Assembly (NCBI GenBank): GCA_044238435.1
Contig: JBIIDH010000016.1
Coordinates: 1-45,453, forward strand
Source of the DNA: VFMC01 sp044238435
GTDB lineage: Bacteria; Actinomycetota; Acidimicrobiia; Acidimicrobiales; Ilumatobacteraceae
Length of the DNA stretch: 45,453 nucleotides
Direction of reading: 5' to 3'
Each line of letters begins with the position of its first letter. Position 1 is the first letter of the stretch. The notes under the pieces were generated by a model, which saw only the letters and a list, made by a program, of their open reading frames with translations, searched no databases and had not been told where the DNA came from. Positions 24,539 to 32,275 of the stretch are shown here, piece after piece. The translations under genes were made by a program, and so were the position numbers.

Positions 24539-24545
24539 ATCACTG

Positions 24546-24551
24546 AGGCTA
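24546..24551 (-). promoter_or_regulatory. -10 element of tRNA-Sec
   Basis: On the minus strand TAGCCT ends 7 bases before the first base of the tRNA, a normal distance for a transcript starting at or just before the mature 5' end. Confidence 0.45.
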
Positions 24552-24614
24552 GAGCACCGGACGACGACCCGGCTCGGTCGAACGCCGACCCGGCGCCGAG
24601 GGCCGCGCCCGCGG

Positions 24615-24620
24615 TACCGT
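24615..24620 (+). promoter_or_regulatory. -10 element of the 2-hydroxyacid dehydrogenase gene, leaderless spacing
   Basis: TACCGT ends 8 bases before ATG 24629, and there is no ribosome site in between. Confidence 0.45.
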
Positions 24621-24628
24621 CGCAGCCG

Positions 24629-25588
24629 ATGGACGAGCGACCGGTGCTGTTCGTGTCGGCGGTGCTGTGGGAGCAGTGGGGCGACGCGCTGCGCGCCCAG
24701 GGCGACTTCTACGTGGTGCTGTTCCACCCTGGCCAACGCGTGAGCGAGGCCGACCTGGCGCAGGTGACGGTGGCGTGCCTGTCGGGTGACCTGTGGCCTG
24801 AGTGGTCGTCGGCCTACATGCGCTGCTGTCTCGGTATCCCCCACCTCGACTGGTTCCAGTCGTTCAGCGCCGGGGTCGACAGCCCGGTGTTCGGCCTGCT
24901 GATGGACCGCGGCGCACGCCTCACCTCCGCGTCGGGGGCGTCGGCCATCCCGATCGCCCACCATGTGGTGATGGGCCTGCTGGCCCTCGCCCGCCGTCTG
25001 CCCACGATGCTGCGACAGCAGCACGAGCACCGCTGGCAGATGCACCGCCTCGACGACCTCGAGGGGCGCTCGGTGGGTGTGGTGGGCATGGGGCCGATCG
25101 GGCTGGAGGCGGCCCGCCTGTGTGCCGAGTTCGGCATGCGGCCCATCGGCATGCGCCGCACGGTGCAGGGCGACGAGCCGTGCGAGACCTGGACCTTCGC
25201 CCGGCTCGACGAACTGCTGTCGACCGTCGACGACCTCGTGCTGGCGCTGCCGCTCACGCCCGACACCAACGGGCTGATCGGTGCGCGCGAACTGGCACTG
25301 CTCCGGCCGGGTGCCCGTCTGGTGAACGTCGGGCGCGGCGAACTGATCGACGAGGACGCACTGGTCGACGCACTGCGACGAGGCCACCTCGCCGGCGCTG
25401 CGCTCGACGTGTTCGTCACCGAACCACTACCGGCCGAGCATCCGCTGTGGGATCTGCCGAACGTGATCGTCACCCCGCACATCGCCGGAGCGACACCCCT
25501 CGCCGACGACCGCGCCGCTGCCATCTTCGTCGACAACCTCGGCCGCTACCTGCGCGGCGAACCGCTGCGCAACGAAGTGTTCCGCTGA
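24629..25588 (+). CDS. D-isomer-specific 2-hydroxyacid dehydrogenase
   Basis: A 319-residue NAD-dependent 2-hydroxyacid dehydrogenase. The nucleotide-binding site is GVVGMGPIGLEAARL, and the catalytic triad positions are in NVGRGELIDEDAL (Arg region), VTEPLPAEHPLW (Glu) and VTPHIAGATP (His). The N-terminal substrate domain is divergent, so the substrate (glyoxylate, hydroxypyruvate or another 2-ketoacid) is not predictable. It stands alone: 80 bases separate it from the tad cluster, which has its own promoter-like hexamer (TACCGT, 25614-25619). Confidence 0.88.
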   Translation: MDERPVLFVSAVLWEQWGDALRAQGDFYVVLFHPGQRVSEADLAQVTVACLSGDLWPEWSSAYMRCCLGIPHLDWFQSFSAGVDSPVFGLLMDRGARLTSASGASAIPIAHHVVMGLLALARRLPTMLRQQHEHRWQMHRLDDLEGRSVGVVGMGPIGLEAARLCAEFGMRPIGMRRTVQGDEPCETWTFARLDELLSTVDDLVLALPLTPDTNGLIGARELALLRPGARLVNVGRGELIDEDALVDALRRGHLAGAALDVFVTEPLPAEHPLWDLPNVIVTPHIAGATPLADDRAAAIFVDNLGRYLRGEPLRNEVFR

Positions 25589-25668
25589 CGTTGTGGGCGG
25601 TGCCGCCCCTCGGTACCGTCGCCTCTACTTCCCCCGATCGACAGCGACTCACGCTCTCGGGGGTACCC

Positions 25669-26322
25669 GTGTACACACTCTGCTGGTCCGCCAAAGGCGG
25701 CTGCGGCACCACCGTCGTCGCCAGCGCCCTGGCCGTTCTCTCGGCGCGTTCCGTGCCCACCATCATCATCGACCTCGGCGGCGACGTGCCGGCCGCGCTG
25801 GGCCTGGCCGAGCCGGGCGAACCCGGGGTGGGTGATTGGCTCACCGCCGCACGGGCCCGGCCCGAGGCACTGTGGAACCTGGCGGTCGACGCCAGCGACG
25901 CGCTGCGCGTCGTGCCGCTGGGCACGCCACCGGTGGCCGGACACCTCGCCTGGGAACGCCTCGCCGATGCCTGCGCGGTCGCGCCGGGTGCCGTGGTGAT
26001 CGATGCCGGAAGCGTGCTGCCACCGCCCATCGCCCACCGCAGTGCGGCACAGTCGCTCATCGTGACGCGGCCGTGCTACCTGGCCTTGCGTCGGGCGGTG
26101 CGCTGCACGGGCCTGGCCACGGGCAGCGTGCTCGTGCGCGAGCCGTCGCGAGCACTCAGCGCCATCGACGTCGCACACGCGATCGGCGCCCCGGTGGTGG
26201 CCGAGCTGGTGTGGGACCCGGCGGTGGCCCGCGCTGTCGACTCGGGCATGTTGGCGGCACGACTGCCGCTGTCACTGGTGCGGCCACTGCAACGCCTGGT
26301 CACCGCCGGCGCTGCCGCATGA
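25669..26322 (+). CDS. TadZ/CpaE-like ATPase with altered P-loop
   Basis: A 217-residue MinD/ParA-type protein heading a tad cluster, where TadZ localises the pilus machine. It lacks the receiver-like N-terminal domain of CpaE and begins directly with the ATPase fold. The deviant Walker A reads SAKGGCGTTVV: the first lysine is kept, but the second (normally GKS/T) is replaced by Thr. The Walker A'-like strand IIIDLGGDVPAALGL and a later strand VVIDAGSVLPPP remain. ATP hydrolysis may therefore be weak or lost, as in some TadZ. GTG 25669 is the only start that fits; the next gene overlaps by 4 bases. Confidence 0.75.
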   Translation: MYTLCWSAKGGCGTTVVASALAVLSARSVPTIIIDLGGDVPAALGLAEPGEPGVGDWLTAARARPEALWNLAVDASDALRVVPLGTPPVAGHLAWERLADACAVAPGAVVIDAGSVLPPPIAHRSAAQSLIVTRPCYLALRRAVRCTGLATGSVLVREPSRALSAIDVAHAIGAPVVAELVWDPAVARAVDSGMLAARLPLSLVRPLQRLVTAGAAA

Positions 26323-27332
26323 ACGGCGCCCGCAGTGCGGGTCCGCCACGGTCGCTCGGCGCCTTCGGCTTCGGCCCGCTCGACGAGTGGCTCGACGACG
26401 ACGAGGTCAGCGAGGTGCTCGTGAACGCCGGCGGCGAGGTGTGGGTCGAGCGGCGCGGGTGCGCTCTCCATGCCGGCCCCCAGTTCGCCGCGCGCCTCGC
26501 ACCGGGTGTGCTCGAGGTGGTGATCGAGCGCATCCTCACCCCCATCGGCCGACGACTCGACCGACTGTCGCCGATGGTCGACGCCCGTTTGCCCGACGGG
26601 TCGCGGGTGTGCGCCGTGCTGCCACCGATCGCCGTCGACGGACCGTGCCTGGCCGTGCGGCGCTTCACACCCCGCGCCCTCGGCCTCGACGCGTTCGCCG
26701 CACCGGAGGTGGTTGCACTGCTGCAGCGCCTGGTCGAGCGGCGCTGCAACATCGTCGTCAGCGGCGCCACCTCATCGGGCAAGACCACCCTGCTCGGCGC
26801 GCTCACCGCGGTGGTGGGCGGCCACGAACGCGTCATCACACTCGAGGACACGGCCGAGTTGCAGGTGGGCGCATCCCACGTGCTGCGGCTCGAGACCCGC
26901 GCCGCCGGCGCCGACGGCCTCACCGAGGTCGACATGGCGGCCCTGGTGCGCACGGCGTTACGGCTGCGCCCCGACCGGTTGGTGGTGGGCGAGATCCGCG
27001 GACCTGAGGCCGTCGACCTCCTCCAGGCGCTGAACACCGGGCACGACGGCTCGCTCGCCACGCTGCACGCCAACACGCCCGGCGATGCGTTGGCCCGACT
27101 CGAGTCGCTCGTGGTGCGAGCGGCATCGAGCTGGCCCATCGACGCGGTCCGCGAGCAGGTGCACCGGTCGATCGATGTGGTGGTGCACGTCGAGCGCACC
27201 AGCGATGGTGTGCGGCGCATCGGCGACGTGGCCGAGGTCGCCGATGCGGGCGTTGCCATGCCGGCGGCACGCACGCTCCTGCTGGCCGACGCCGACCGGG
27301 TGGTGGCCGAACCGCAGCGGTGGCGGCGATGA
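26319..27332 (+). CDS. tadA: Tad secretion ATPase TadA (CpaF)
   Basis: A 337-residue secretion ATPase of the TadA/CpaF/VirB11 class that powers assembly of Flp pili at the inner membrane. Visible are the N-terminal domain (EVSEVLVNAGGEVWVERRG), Walker A GATSSGKTTLL, the Asp box VITLEDTAELQV, Walker B LRPDRLVVGEIRG and the His box ATLHANTPGDALARLE. It is shorter than Gram-negative CpaF, as usual for actinobacterial versions. Overlaps of 4 bases tie it to tadZ and tadB. Confidence 0.93.
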   Translation: MNGARSAGPPRSLGAFGFGPLDEWLDDDEVSEVLVNAGGEVWVERRGCALHAGPQFAARLAPGVLEVVIERILTPIGRRLDRLSPMVDARLPDGSRVCAVLPPIAVDGPCLAVRRFTPRALGLDAFAAPEVVALLQRLVERRCNIVVSGATSSGKTTLLGALTAVVGGHERVITLEDTAELQVGASHVLRLETRAAGADGLTEVDMAALVRTALRLRPDRLVVGEIRGPEAVDLLQALNTGHDGSLATLHANTPGDALARLESLVVRAASSWPIDAVREQVHRSIDVVVHVERTSDGVRRIGDVAEVADAGVAMPAARTLLLADADRVVAEPQRWRR

Positions 27333-28006
27333 ACGCGCCCACGTTCATCGCCGCAGCGGCAGGGGGTGCGGTCCTGCTCTTGGGCGCAGCGTGCAGGCCA
27401 GCACCCTCGCGTGCGCCACGCCGTCTCCGCCCATCGGCGGAGGCGGGTGGTAGGGCACGTCGCGGCCCCGCCGTGTCCGGCCTCGACCACTCCATCGCGT
27501 TGCTCGACCACCTCTGCCGCGAACTCCGAGCCGGGGCCAGCTTCTCGGCCGCGCTGGTCGACAGCCTCGACCAGCACCCGGCCGTACTGGCAGGGCTGCG
27601 CACCGCACTGCACCGCGGCGCACCGGTGGGCGATGCGCTGGCACGCTTGGCCGCGCATCCCGCTGCGCCGCTCGATGCCACCGACGTGCTCGTGGTGCAG
27701 GCACTGCGTGCCGCGCACACCGCCGGTGGATCGGGGGTCGACGCGCTCGACCGGGCGGCGATCGTGCTACGCGAGCGCCGTGCCTGGCGACACGAACGCC
27801 GTGCCCAGAGCGCCCAGGCTCGGCTGAGCGCCCGCGTGCTCACCCTGCTGCCCGTGGTCTTCGCGGGGTGGGGCATCGCCACCGACAGCCGTGTCCGAGC
27901 CGCATACGCCATGTCGCCGCTGCCCAGTGTGTGCACCGCATGCGGTCTGCTGCTCGATCTGGCGGGCTGGTGGTGGATGCGGCGGCTCGTCCGCGGTGCC
28001 GCATGA
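27329..28006 (+). CDS. tadB: TadB-like pilus assembly membrane protein
   Basis: A 225-residue protein matching the T2SS-F/TadB pattern: an N-terminal hydrophobic segment, a cytoplasmic helical domain with LLDHLCRELRAGASFSAAL and the second half LVVQALRAAHTAGGSGVDAL, an Arg-rich stretch (LRERRAWRHERRAQSAQARLSA in order) and two closing hydrophobic segments. It would form the platform with TadC. ATG 27329 overlaps the tadA stop; an in-frame GTG at 27320 is less likely. Confidence 0.82.
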   Translation: MNAPTFIAAAAGGAVLLLGAACRPAPSRAPRRLRPSAEAGGRARRGPAVSGLDHSIALLDHLCRELRAGASFSAALVDSLDQHPAVLAGLRTALHRGAPVGDALARLAAHPAAPLDATDVLVVQALRAAHTAGGSGVDALDRAAIVLRERRAWRHERRAQSAQARLSARVLTLLPVVFAGWGIATDSRVRAAYAMSPLPSVCTACGLLLDLAGWWWMRRLVRGAA

Positions 28007-28623
28007 ACGGGCTCATCGCCGTGTGCACCGCGCTCGTGGTGTGCGGCCTCGGCGCGGCAGGTCGGCACCGCCTCGTCGTGGCTCGTCCCGACGCCGACGC
28101 ATCACTGCGCCACCCACCGGCACACCCCCGACCCGCACGGGGCGGTCGGTTCGAACTGCAACGCCGACGCGATCACCGCCTCGACCAGACGTTCCCCGAT
28201 CTGCTCGACCTGTTCGTCGTCACGGTGCAGGCCGGGCTGCTGCCCGTGCAGGCCGTTGCCGACCTCCGCGCGATCGTCGACCCGGTGCTCGTTCCCGGCC
28301 TCGACGAGGTGGTCGCCCGGATCGACCGCGGTGAACGGTTCACCGACGCCCTGTCGGCACTGGTCGAAGCGTGGGGCCCACGTGCCCTCATGTTCGTGGC
28401 CACCGTCACTGCCACCGAGCGCAGTGGCCTCGCCCTGGCGCCCGCGCTCGAACGGCTGGCCGACGAGGCCCGCCAGCACCGCCGCCGCGGTGCCGAGGCC
28501 TCCGCTCGCGAGCTGCCGGTCCGCCTCTCGTTCCCCTTGGTGCTGTGCACCCTGCCCGCGTTCGTCCTCGTGGCGATCGTGCCCTTGCTCGTCGGAGCCC
28601 TGTCGTCGCTGCGCTCGACCTGA
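28003..28623 (+). CDS. tadC: TadC-like pilus assembly membrane protein
   Basis: A 206-residue T2SS-F/TadC protein: a hydrophobic start, a cytoplasmic domain with FPDLLDLFVVTVQAGLLPVQ (the family's DLL...VEAGL pattern), VATVTATERSGLALAPALERLADEAR in order, a basic segment RQHRRRGAEASA and the closing hydrophobic PLVLCTLPAFVLVAIVPLLV stretch. Partner of tadB; ATG overlaps its stop by 4 bases. Confidence 0.87.
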   Translation: MNGLIAVCTALVVCGLGAAGRHRLVVARPDADASLRHPPAHPRPARGGRFELQRRRDHRLDQTFPDLLDLFVVTVQAGLLPVQAVADLRAIVDPVLVPGLDEVVARIDRGERFTDALSALVEAWGPRALMFVATVTATERSGLALAPALERLADEARQHRRRGAEASARELPVRLSFPLVLCTLPAFVLVAIVPLLVGALSSLRST

Positions 28624-28663
28624 GCCACCGACCCCACATCCACCGCTCCCCTCCGGAGGAACC

Positions 28664-28936
28664 ATGCCCGCTCTGCTGCTCCGTACCCAGGTCCGCTGCC
28701 TGAACTCCGCGCTCCAGGCTCTCGACCCTGCACCTCGGCCCGACATCGAACAACACTCGTCGACCTCGCCCGTCGTGCGCGACCGCGGCCAGGCCACCAC
28801 CGAGTACGCCCTCGTCATGCTCGGCGCGGCGGCCATCGCTGTGCTCATCATCGCCTGGGCCACCGCCGGCGGTGGCGCCGGGAAGATCGGCCGCCTGTTC
28901 GACCGGGTGATCGATGCGGTCCTCGACAAGATCTGA
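28664..28936 (+). CDS. Flp pilin-like small protein (DUF4244 type)
   Basis: A 90-residue probable prepilin. A 42-residue leader ends in RDRG, and the cut would fall in G|QATTEYALV: Gly followed by the Glu-Tyr pair at +5/+6 that defines Flp/TadE prepilin sites. A single hydrophobic helix (ALVMLGAAAIAVLIIAWATA) follows with a short tail. Strong ribosome site (GGAGGA). It is the likely major subunit of the pilus. No prepilin peptidase gene (tadV/cpaA) is in the window, so it must be encoded elsewhere. Confidence 0.8.
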   Translation: MPALLLRTQVRCLNSALQALDPAPRPDIEQHSSTSPVVRDRGQATTEYALVMLGAAAIAVLIIAWATAGGGAGKIGRLFDRVIDAVLDKI

Positions 28937-29297
28937 ACCGCATCGGCCCGACGCCGGGCAGGCGGCTGTCGAACTGGCGCTCAGCCTGCCGCTGGTGTTC
29001 GTGGTGCTGCTCGGTGTGGTGCAGGTGGGCCTGGTGGTGCGCGATCAGTTGCTGGTCGATCACCTCGCCCGCGAGGCGGCGCGCGCCGCCGCGCCGGCAG
29101 CCGCACCCACTGCTGCTGCACGCAGTGCGGTGGCGGGCGAACCCGACGACCGCGCCAGGGTGGTCGTGCGCCTCACCGATCAGCAGGTGCGCGCGACCGT
29201 CACCGTGGTGAACCACACCGACGTCCCGCTGGTGGGGCTCTTCCTGCCCGACGTCACGCTGCGCGGCACGGTGACGATGCAGCGCGAGCCCCCATGA
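28914..29297 (+). CDS. tadE: TadE-like pseudopilin
   Basis: A 127-residue TadE-like protein. The prepilin-type site is in DAGQAAVELALSLPLVF (Gly, then Glu at +5), followed by a hydrophobic helix and DQLLVDHLAREAARAA, the usual TadE continuation, then a beta-rich extracellular part. It starts 23 bases before the pilin stop, so it is coupled. A TadF and a second TadE are not seen. Confidence 0.85.
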   Translation: MRSSTRSEPHRPDAGQAAVELALSLPLVFVVLLGVVQVGLVVRDQLLVDHLAREAARAAAPAAAPTAAARSAVAGEPDDRARVVVRLTDQQVRATVTVVNHTDVPLVGLFLPDVTLRGTVTMQREPP

Positions 29298-29355
29298 CGC
29301 ACCTGCCGTGCCGCACCCGCCGTGCCGCACCCGCCGGCCATCGTCGACAGCGCGG

Positions 29356-29361
29356 TAACGT
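29356..29361 (+). promoter_or_regulatory. -10 element of the STAS gene, leaderless spacing
   Basis: TAACGT ends 8 bases before ATG 29370, in the 72 bases between tadE and the STAS gene. This suggests a transcript separate from the tad cluster. Confidence 0.45.
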
Positions 29362-29369
29362 GCGCCGCC

Positions 29370-29696
29370 ATGGACCTGCACTGTCGGATCAGCACGGTGG
29401 GCGCCCTGCCCACGCTGCAGGTCGACGGCGAACTCGACCTGGCGTCGTTGCCCGAGTTCCAAGCTGCGATCCACCGACTGCTCGGCGACGCGCCGGGCAC
29501 CACCGTTGCGGTCGATGTCGACGGCCTGAGCGTGCTCGACGACACCGGCCTCGGGGTGCTGCTCGGCGCGGCCGGCCGCGCCCGCCAGCACGGCGGCGAC
29601 CTCGTGGTGGTGTGCAGCACCCCGCGGCTGCTGGAGCGCTTCGAACTGTCGGGGCTGGGGCGCGCCGTCGAGGTGCGCCAGCGACTGGCGCCCTGA
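29370..29696 (+). CDS. STAS-domain anti-sigma-factor-antagonist-like protein
   Basis: A 108-residue single STAS domain. The core reads TLQVDGELDLAS, then VDVDGLSVLDDTGLGVLLGAA, the loop that in SpoIIAA/RsbV holds the phosphorylated serine (usual motif D-S-S/T-G). Here it is D-D-T-G, so one of the two hydroxyl residues is an Asp and only Thr remains. Such a protein might be permanently in a phospho-like state or use the Thr. No anti-sigma kinase gene is adjacent. The photolyase gene follows after one base. Confidence 0.82.
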   Translation: MDLHCRISTVGALPTLQVDGELDLASLPEFQAAIHRLLGDAPGTTVAVDVDGLSVLDDTGLGVLLGAAGRARQHGGDLVVVCSTPRLLERFELSGLGRAVEVRQRLAP

Positions 29697-29697
29697 C

Positions 29698-31221
29698 ATG
29701 ACCCGTCCCACCGAGCCCACCACCACGGTGTGGGTGCTCGCCGATCAACTCGACCGGTACTCGAGCGCACTCGCCGACGCACACCCACAGACGCACCGCA
29801 TCCTCGTCGTCGAGAGCACGGCCAAGCTCACCGCCAAGGCGTGGCACCGTCAGCGTGCACACTTCCTCATCACGGCGTTGCGCCGCTTCGCCGACGAGCG
29901 GCGGGCCGAGGGGTTCGAGGTCGACCACCGGCGTGCCGTATCGCTGGCCGCAGGCTTCCACGCGCACGTGGCCGAACACGCGCCCGCCCGGGTGGTGGCG
30001 ATGGAGCCCACCAGCCGCGACGGCCTGGCGCTGCTACACCGTCTGGGCGTGCACACCACTCGGTCGAACCAGTTCCTGTGCCACCCCGACGAGTTCGCCG
30101 AGTGGGCCGCCGGACGGCGCACCTTCACGATGGAGCACTTCTACCGCTGGCAGCGACAGCGGCTGGGCTACCTGATGGACGGTGACGAGCCGGCGACGGG
30201 CCGCTGGAACTACGACGCCGACAACCGTGAGGCACCGCCCAAGGACGGTCGCAACCACTGGCCCGCGCCACTCACCGATCCGCTCGACGACGTCGACCAC
30301 GGGGTGCTCGCCGACCTCGATGCGATCGACGGCATCCGCCTGTGGGGTGCGCCGCCCGACGGCACGTGGGCCACCGCGCGCGCCGGGGCCCTGCGCCGCC
30401 TCGACCACTTCGTCGAACACCTCCTGCCGCGCTTCGGCCCGCACGAGGACGCCATGCTCACCGGCAGTTGGCACCTCGCCCACGGCCTGCTCGCCCAGTA
30501 CCTGAACAACGGCCTGCTGCACCCACGCGAAGTGTGCGACGCCGTAGAGGCCGCGTACCGCGCCGGGCACGTGCCCATTGCATCGGCCGAAGGCTTCATC
30601 CGCCAGGTCATCGGCTGGCGCGAGTACGTGTGGGGCCTGTACTGGCTGTGGGGCCCCGACTACGTGCAGGCCAACGAACTGGGCGCCGAGCGCGCCCTCC
30701 CACCTGCACTCACCGGCCGAGCACCCACCCAGATGCGCTGCCTCGCCACCACCCTGCAGACACTGCACGACCACGCCTGGGCGCACCACATCCAGCGGCT
30801 GATGGTGCTGGGCAACCTGGCGCTGCTGGCCGGGGTGAGCCCGCAGGCCATGACCGACTGGATGTGGGCCGGCTTCGTCGACGGCGCCGAATGGGTGATG
30901 GTGCCGAACGTGGTGGGCATGGCGCTGCACGCCGACGGCGGGCGGATGGCCACCAAGCCCTATGCCGCCGGCGGCGCCTACATCGACCGGATGAGCGACT
31001 ACTGCAAGGGCTGCCGGTACGACCGCAAGCAGCGCACCGGGCCCGACGCCTGCCCGTTCACCACCCTCTACTGGGACTTCCTCGCTCGCCACAGCGAGCG
31101 GTTCGGACGCAACCCGCGCATCGTCACCCAGGTGCGGGCGGCGCAGAAGCTGGCCGACCTGCCCGCCGTGCGCGAGCGCGCCGACGAGGTGCTACGGCTG
31201 CTCGACGCGGGCGAGTTGTAG
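29698..31221 (+). CDS. Iron-sulfur bacterial cryptochrome/(6-4) photolyase (FeS-BCP, PhrB-like)
   Basis: A 507-residue protein of the FeS-BCP family, flavoproteins that repair (6-4) photoproducts or sense blue light. Length equals that of Agrobacterium PhrB, and the four cluster cysteines are at 348, 436, 439 and 452 (MRC, CKGC and DACPF), each two positions from those of PhrB. The FAD-binding helical half shows MLTGSWHLAHGLLAQYLNNG and VIGWREYVWGLYWLWG in order. It uses ATG immediately after the STAS stop, so the two are probably co-transcribed. It ends 6 bases from the convergent rsgA stop. Confidence 0.92.
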   Translation: MTRPTEPTTTVWVLADQLDRYSSALADAHPQTHRILVVESTAKLTAKAWHRQRAHFLITALRRFADERRAEGFEVDHRRAVSLAAGFHAHVAEHAPARVVAMEPTSRDGLALLHRLGVHTTRSNQFLCHPDEFAEWAAGRRTFTMEHFYRWQRQRLGYLMDGDEPATGRWNYDADNREAPPKDGRNHWPAPLTDPLDDVDHGVLADLDAIDGIRLWGAPPDGTWATARAGALRRLDHFVEHLLPRFGPHEDAMLTGSWHLAHGLLAQYLNNGLLHPREVCDAVEAAYRAGHVPIASAEGFIRQVIGWREYVWGLYWLWGPDYVQANELGAERALPPALTGRAPTQMRCLATTLQTLHDHAWAHHIQRLMVLGNLALLAGVSPQAMTDWMWAGFVDGAEWVMVPNVVGMALHADGGRMATKPYAAGGAYIDRMSDYCKGCRYDRKQRTGPDACPFTTLYWDFLARHSERFGRNPRIVTQVRAAQKLADLPAVRERADEVLRLLDAGEL

Positions 31222-31227
31222 ACCGCG

Positions 31228-32268
31228 CTACCGCGGCCGCACCTTGCGCACGCCGCGTCGGTCCTGCGCCTTGTCGTGGGCACGCTGTTCGTCCTCGAGC
31301 GCCTGCTCCTCGGCCACCAGTCGCTTCAGCGCATCGAGCCGTCGGGTGTCGAGGGTGCCCGCGGCGATTGCCGCCTGCACGGCGCACCCGGGCTCGTCCT
31401 CGTGCTTGCAGTCGCGGAACCGGCAGTGATCGGACAGGTCGAACACGTCGGCGAACGCCCACTCGATGCCGCGGCCACTGCTCCACAGGCTGACGGCACG
31501 AACACCCGGGGTGTCGATGAGCCAGCCGTGCTCGCCGCCCTTGTCGCCCGGGAGCGCCAGCAACTCGCACGCGGTGGTGGTGTGGCGGCCCCGCCCGTCG
31601 CCCTCGCGCACCTCGGCCACCCGCTGCGCGGCCTGCCCCACCAAGGCGTTCACGAGTGTGCTCTTGCCCACGCCGCTGGCACCCAGCAGCGCCATCGTCT
31701 CGCAGAGGCCCACCAGGTCGCGCAGCGCATCGACGCCCTCACCGCTCACACCGCTGGCGCACAGCACGGGCACCCCCACGGCCACGGCCTCGAGCGCGGC
31801 GATGGAGGCCGCCGGGTCGTCGACCAGATCGCGTTTGGTCAGCACGATCGCGGGCGAGGCGCCGCTGTCGAAGGCCAGCACCAGTTCGCGTTCGAGCCGC
31901 CGCTGGTTGGGTGGCGAGGTGAGTGCGTGCACCAGCACCACCACGTCGATGTTGGCCGCGATGGTGTGCGCCACCGCTCGGCTGCCCTCGAACGAGGCCC
32001 GGCGGGTGAACCCGCTGTGGCGCGGCACGACGTGCTCGACACGTTCGCCGTCGTCGCTGATGACCACCCAGTCGCCCACCGCCACATCGGCGCCGATGTT
32101 GCGCACGCGCACCGGCTCGCCGTCGGCCTCGTACAGCACCGAACTCCACCCCCGGTCGAGCCGAGCCACCCGCCCGCAGTGGCGGCCCGGGGCAACCGTC
32201 GCTAGGGCCTCGTCGAGGCGGCGGTCCCACCCCAATCGCTGGTCGCCGCCCGCCTGCTGCGACGTCAC
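31228..32268 (-). CDS. rsgA: Small ribosomal subunit biogenesis GTPase RsgA
   Basis: A 346-residue RsgA/YjeQ that checks maturation of the 30S subunit. An N-terminal OB-fold (GRVARLDRGWSSVLYE) precedes a circularly permuted GTPase: G4 TKRD comes first, then G1 GASGVGKSTL, then G3 DTPG. The C-terminal zinc knuckle is HCRFRDCKHEDEPGC. Length is normal. GTG 32268 is used because the nearby ATG (32276) is followed by a stop after two codons. It lies 7 bases after the flavoprotein gene. Confidence 0.95.
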   Translation of the reverse strand: MTSQQAGGDQRLGWDRRLDEALATVAPGRHCGRVARLDRGWSSVLYEADGEPVRVRNIGADVAVGDWVVISDDGERVEHVVPRHSGFTRRASFEGSRAVAHTIAANIDVVVLVHALTSPPNQRRLERELVLAFDSGASPAIVLTKRDLVDDPAASIAALEAVAVGVPVLCASGVSGEGVDALRDLVGLCETMALLGASGVGKSTLVNALVGQAAQRVAEVREGDGRGRHTTTACELLALPGDKGGEHGWLIDTPGVRAVSLWSSGRGIEWAFADVFDLSDHCRFRDCKHEDEPGCAVQAAIAAGTLDTRRLDALKRLVAEEQALEDEQRAHDKAQDRRGVRKVRPR

Positions 32269-32275
32269 TGCGGCA

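Noticed and set aside
24434..24628. N-terminal extension of the 2-hydroxyacid dehydrogenase into the tRNA-Sec region
   Set aside because: The frame is open but passes through the tRNA on the other strand; the family start is at 24629 with its own -10 hexamer.
23740..25588. A selenoprotein next to tRNA-Sec
   Set aside because: Neither neighbouring gene has an in-frame TGA followed by conserved sequence; both end normally for their families.
29294..29701. Arg-rich frame beginning with ATGA overlap at the tadE stop
   Set aside because: It lies out of frame over the STAS gene, which has clear family motifs; no TadF or TadE features appear.
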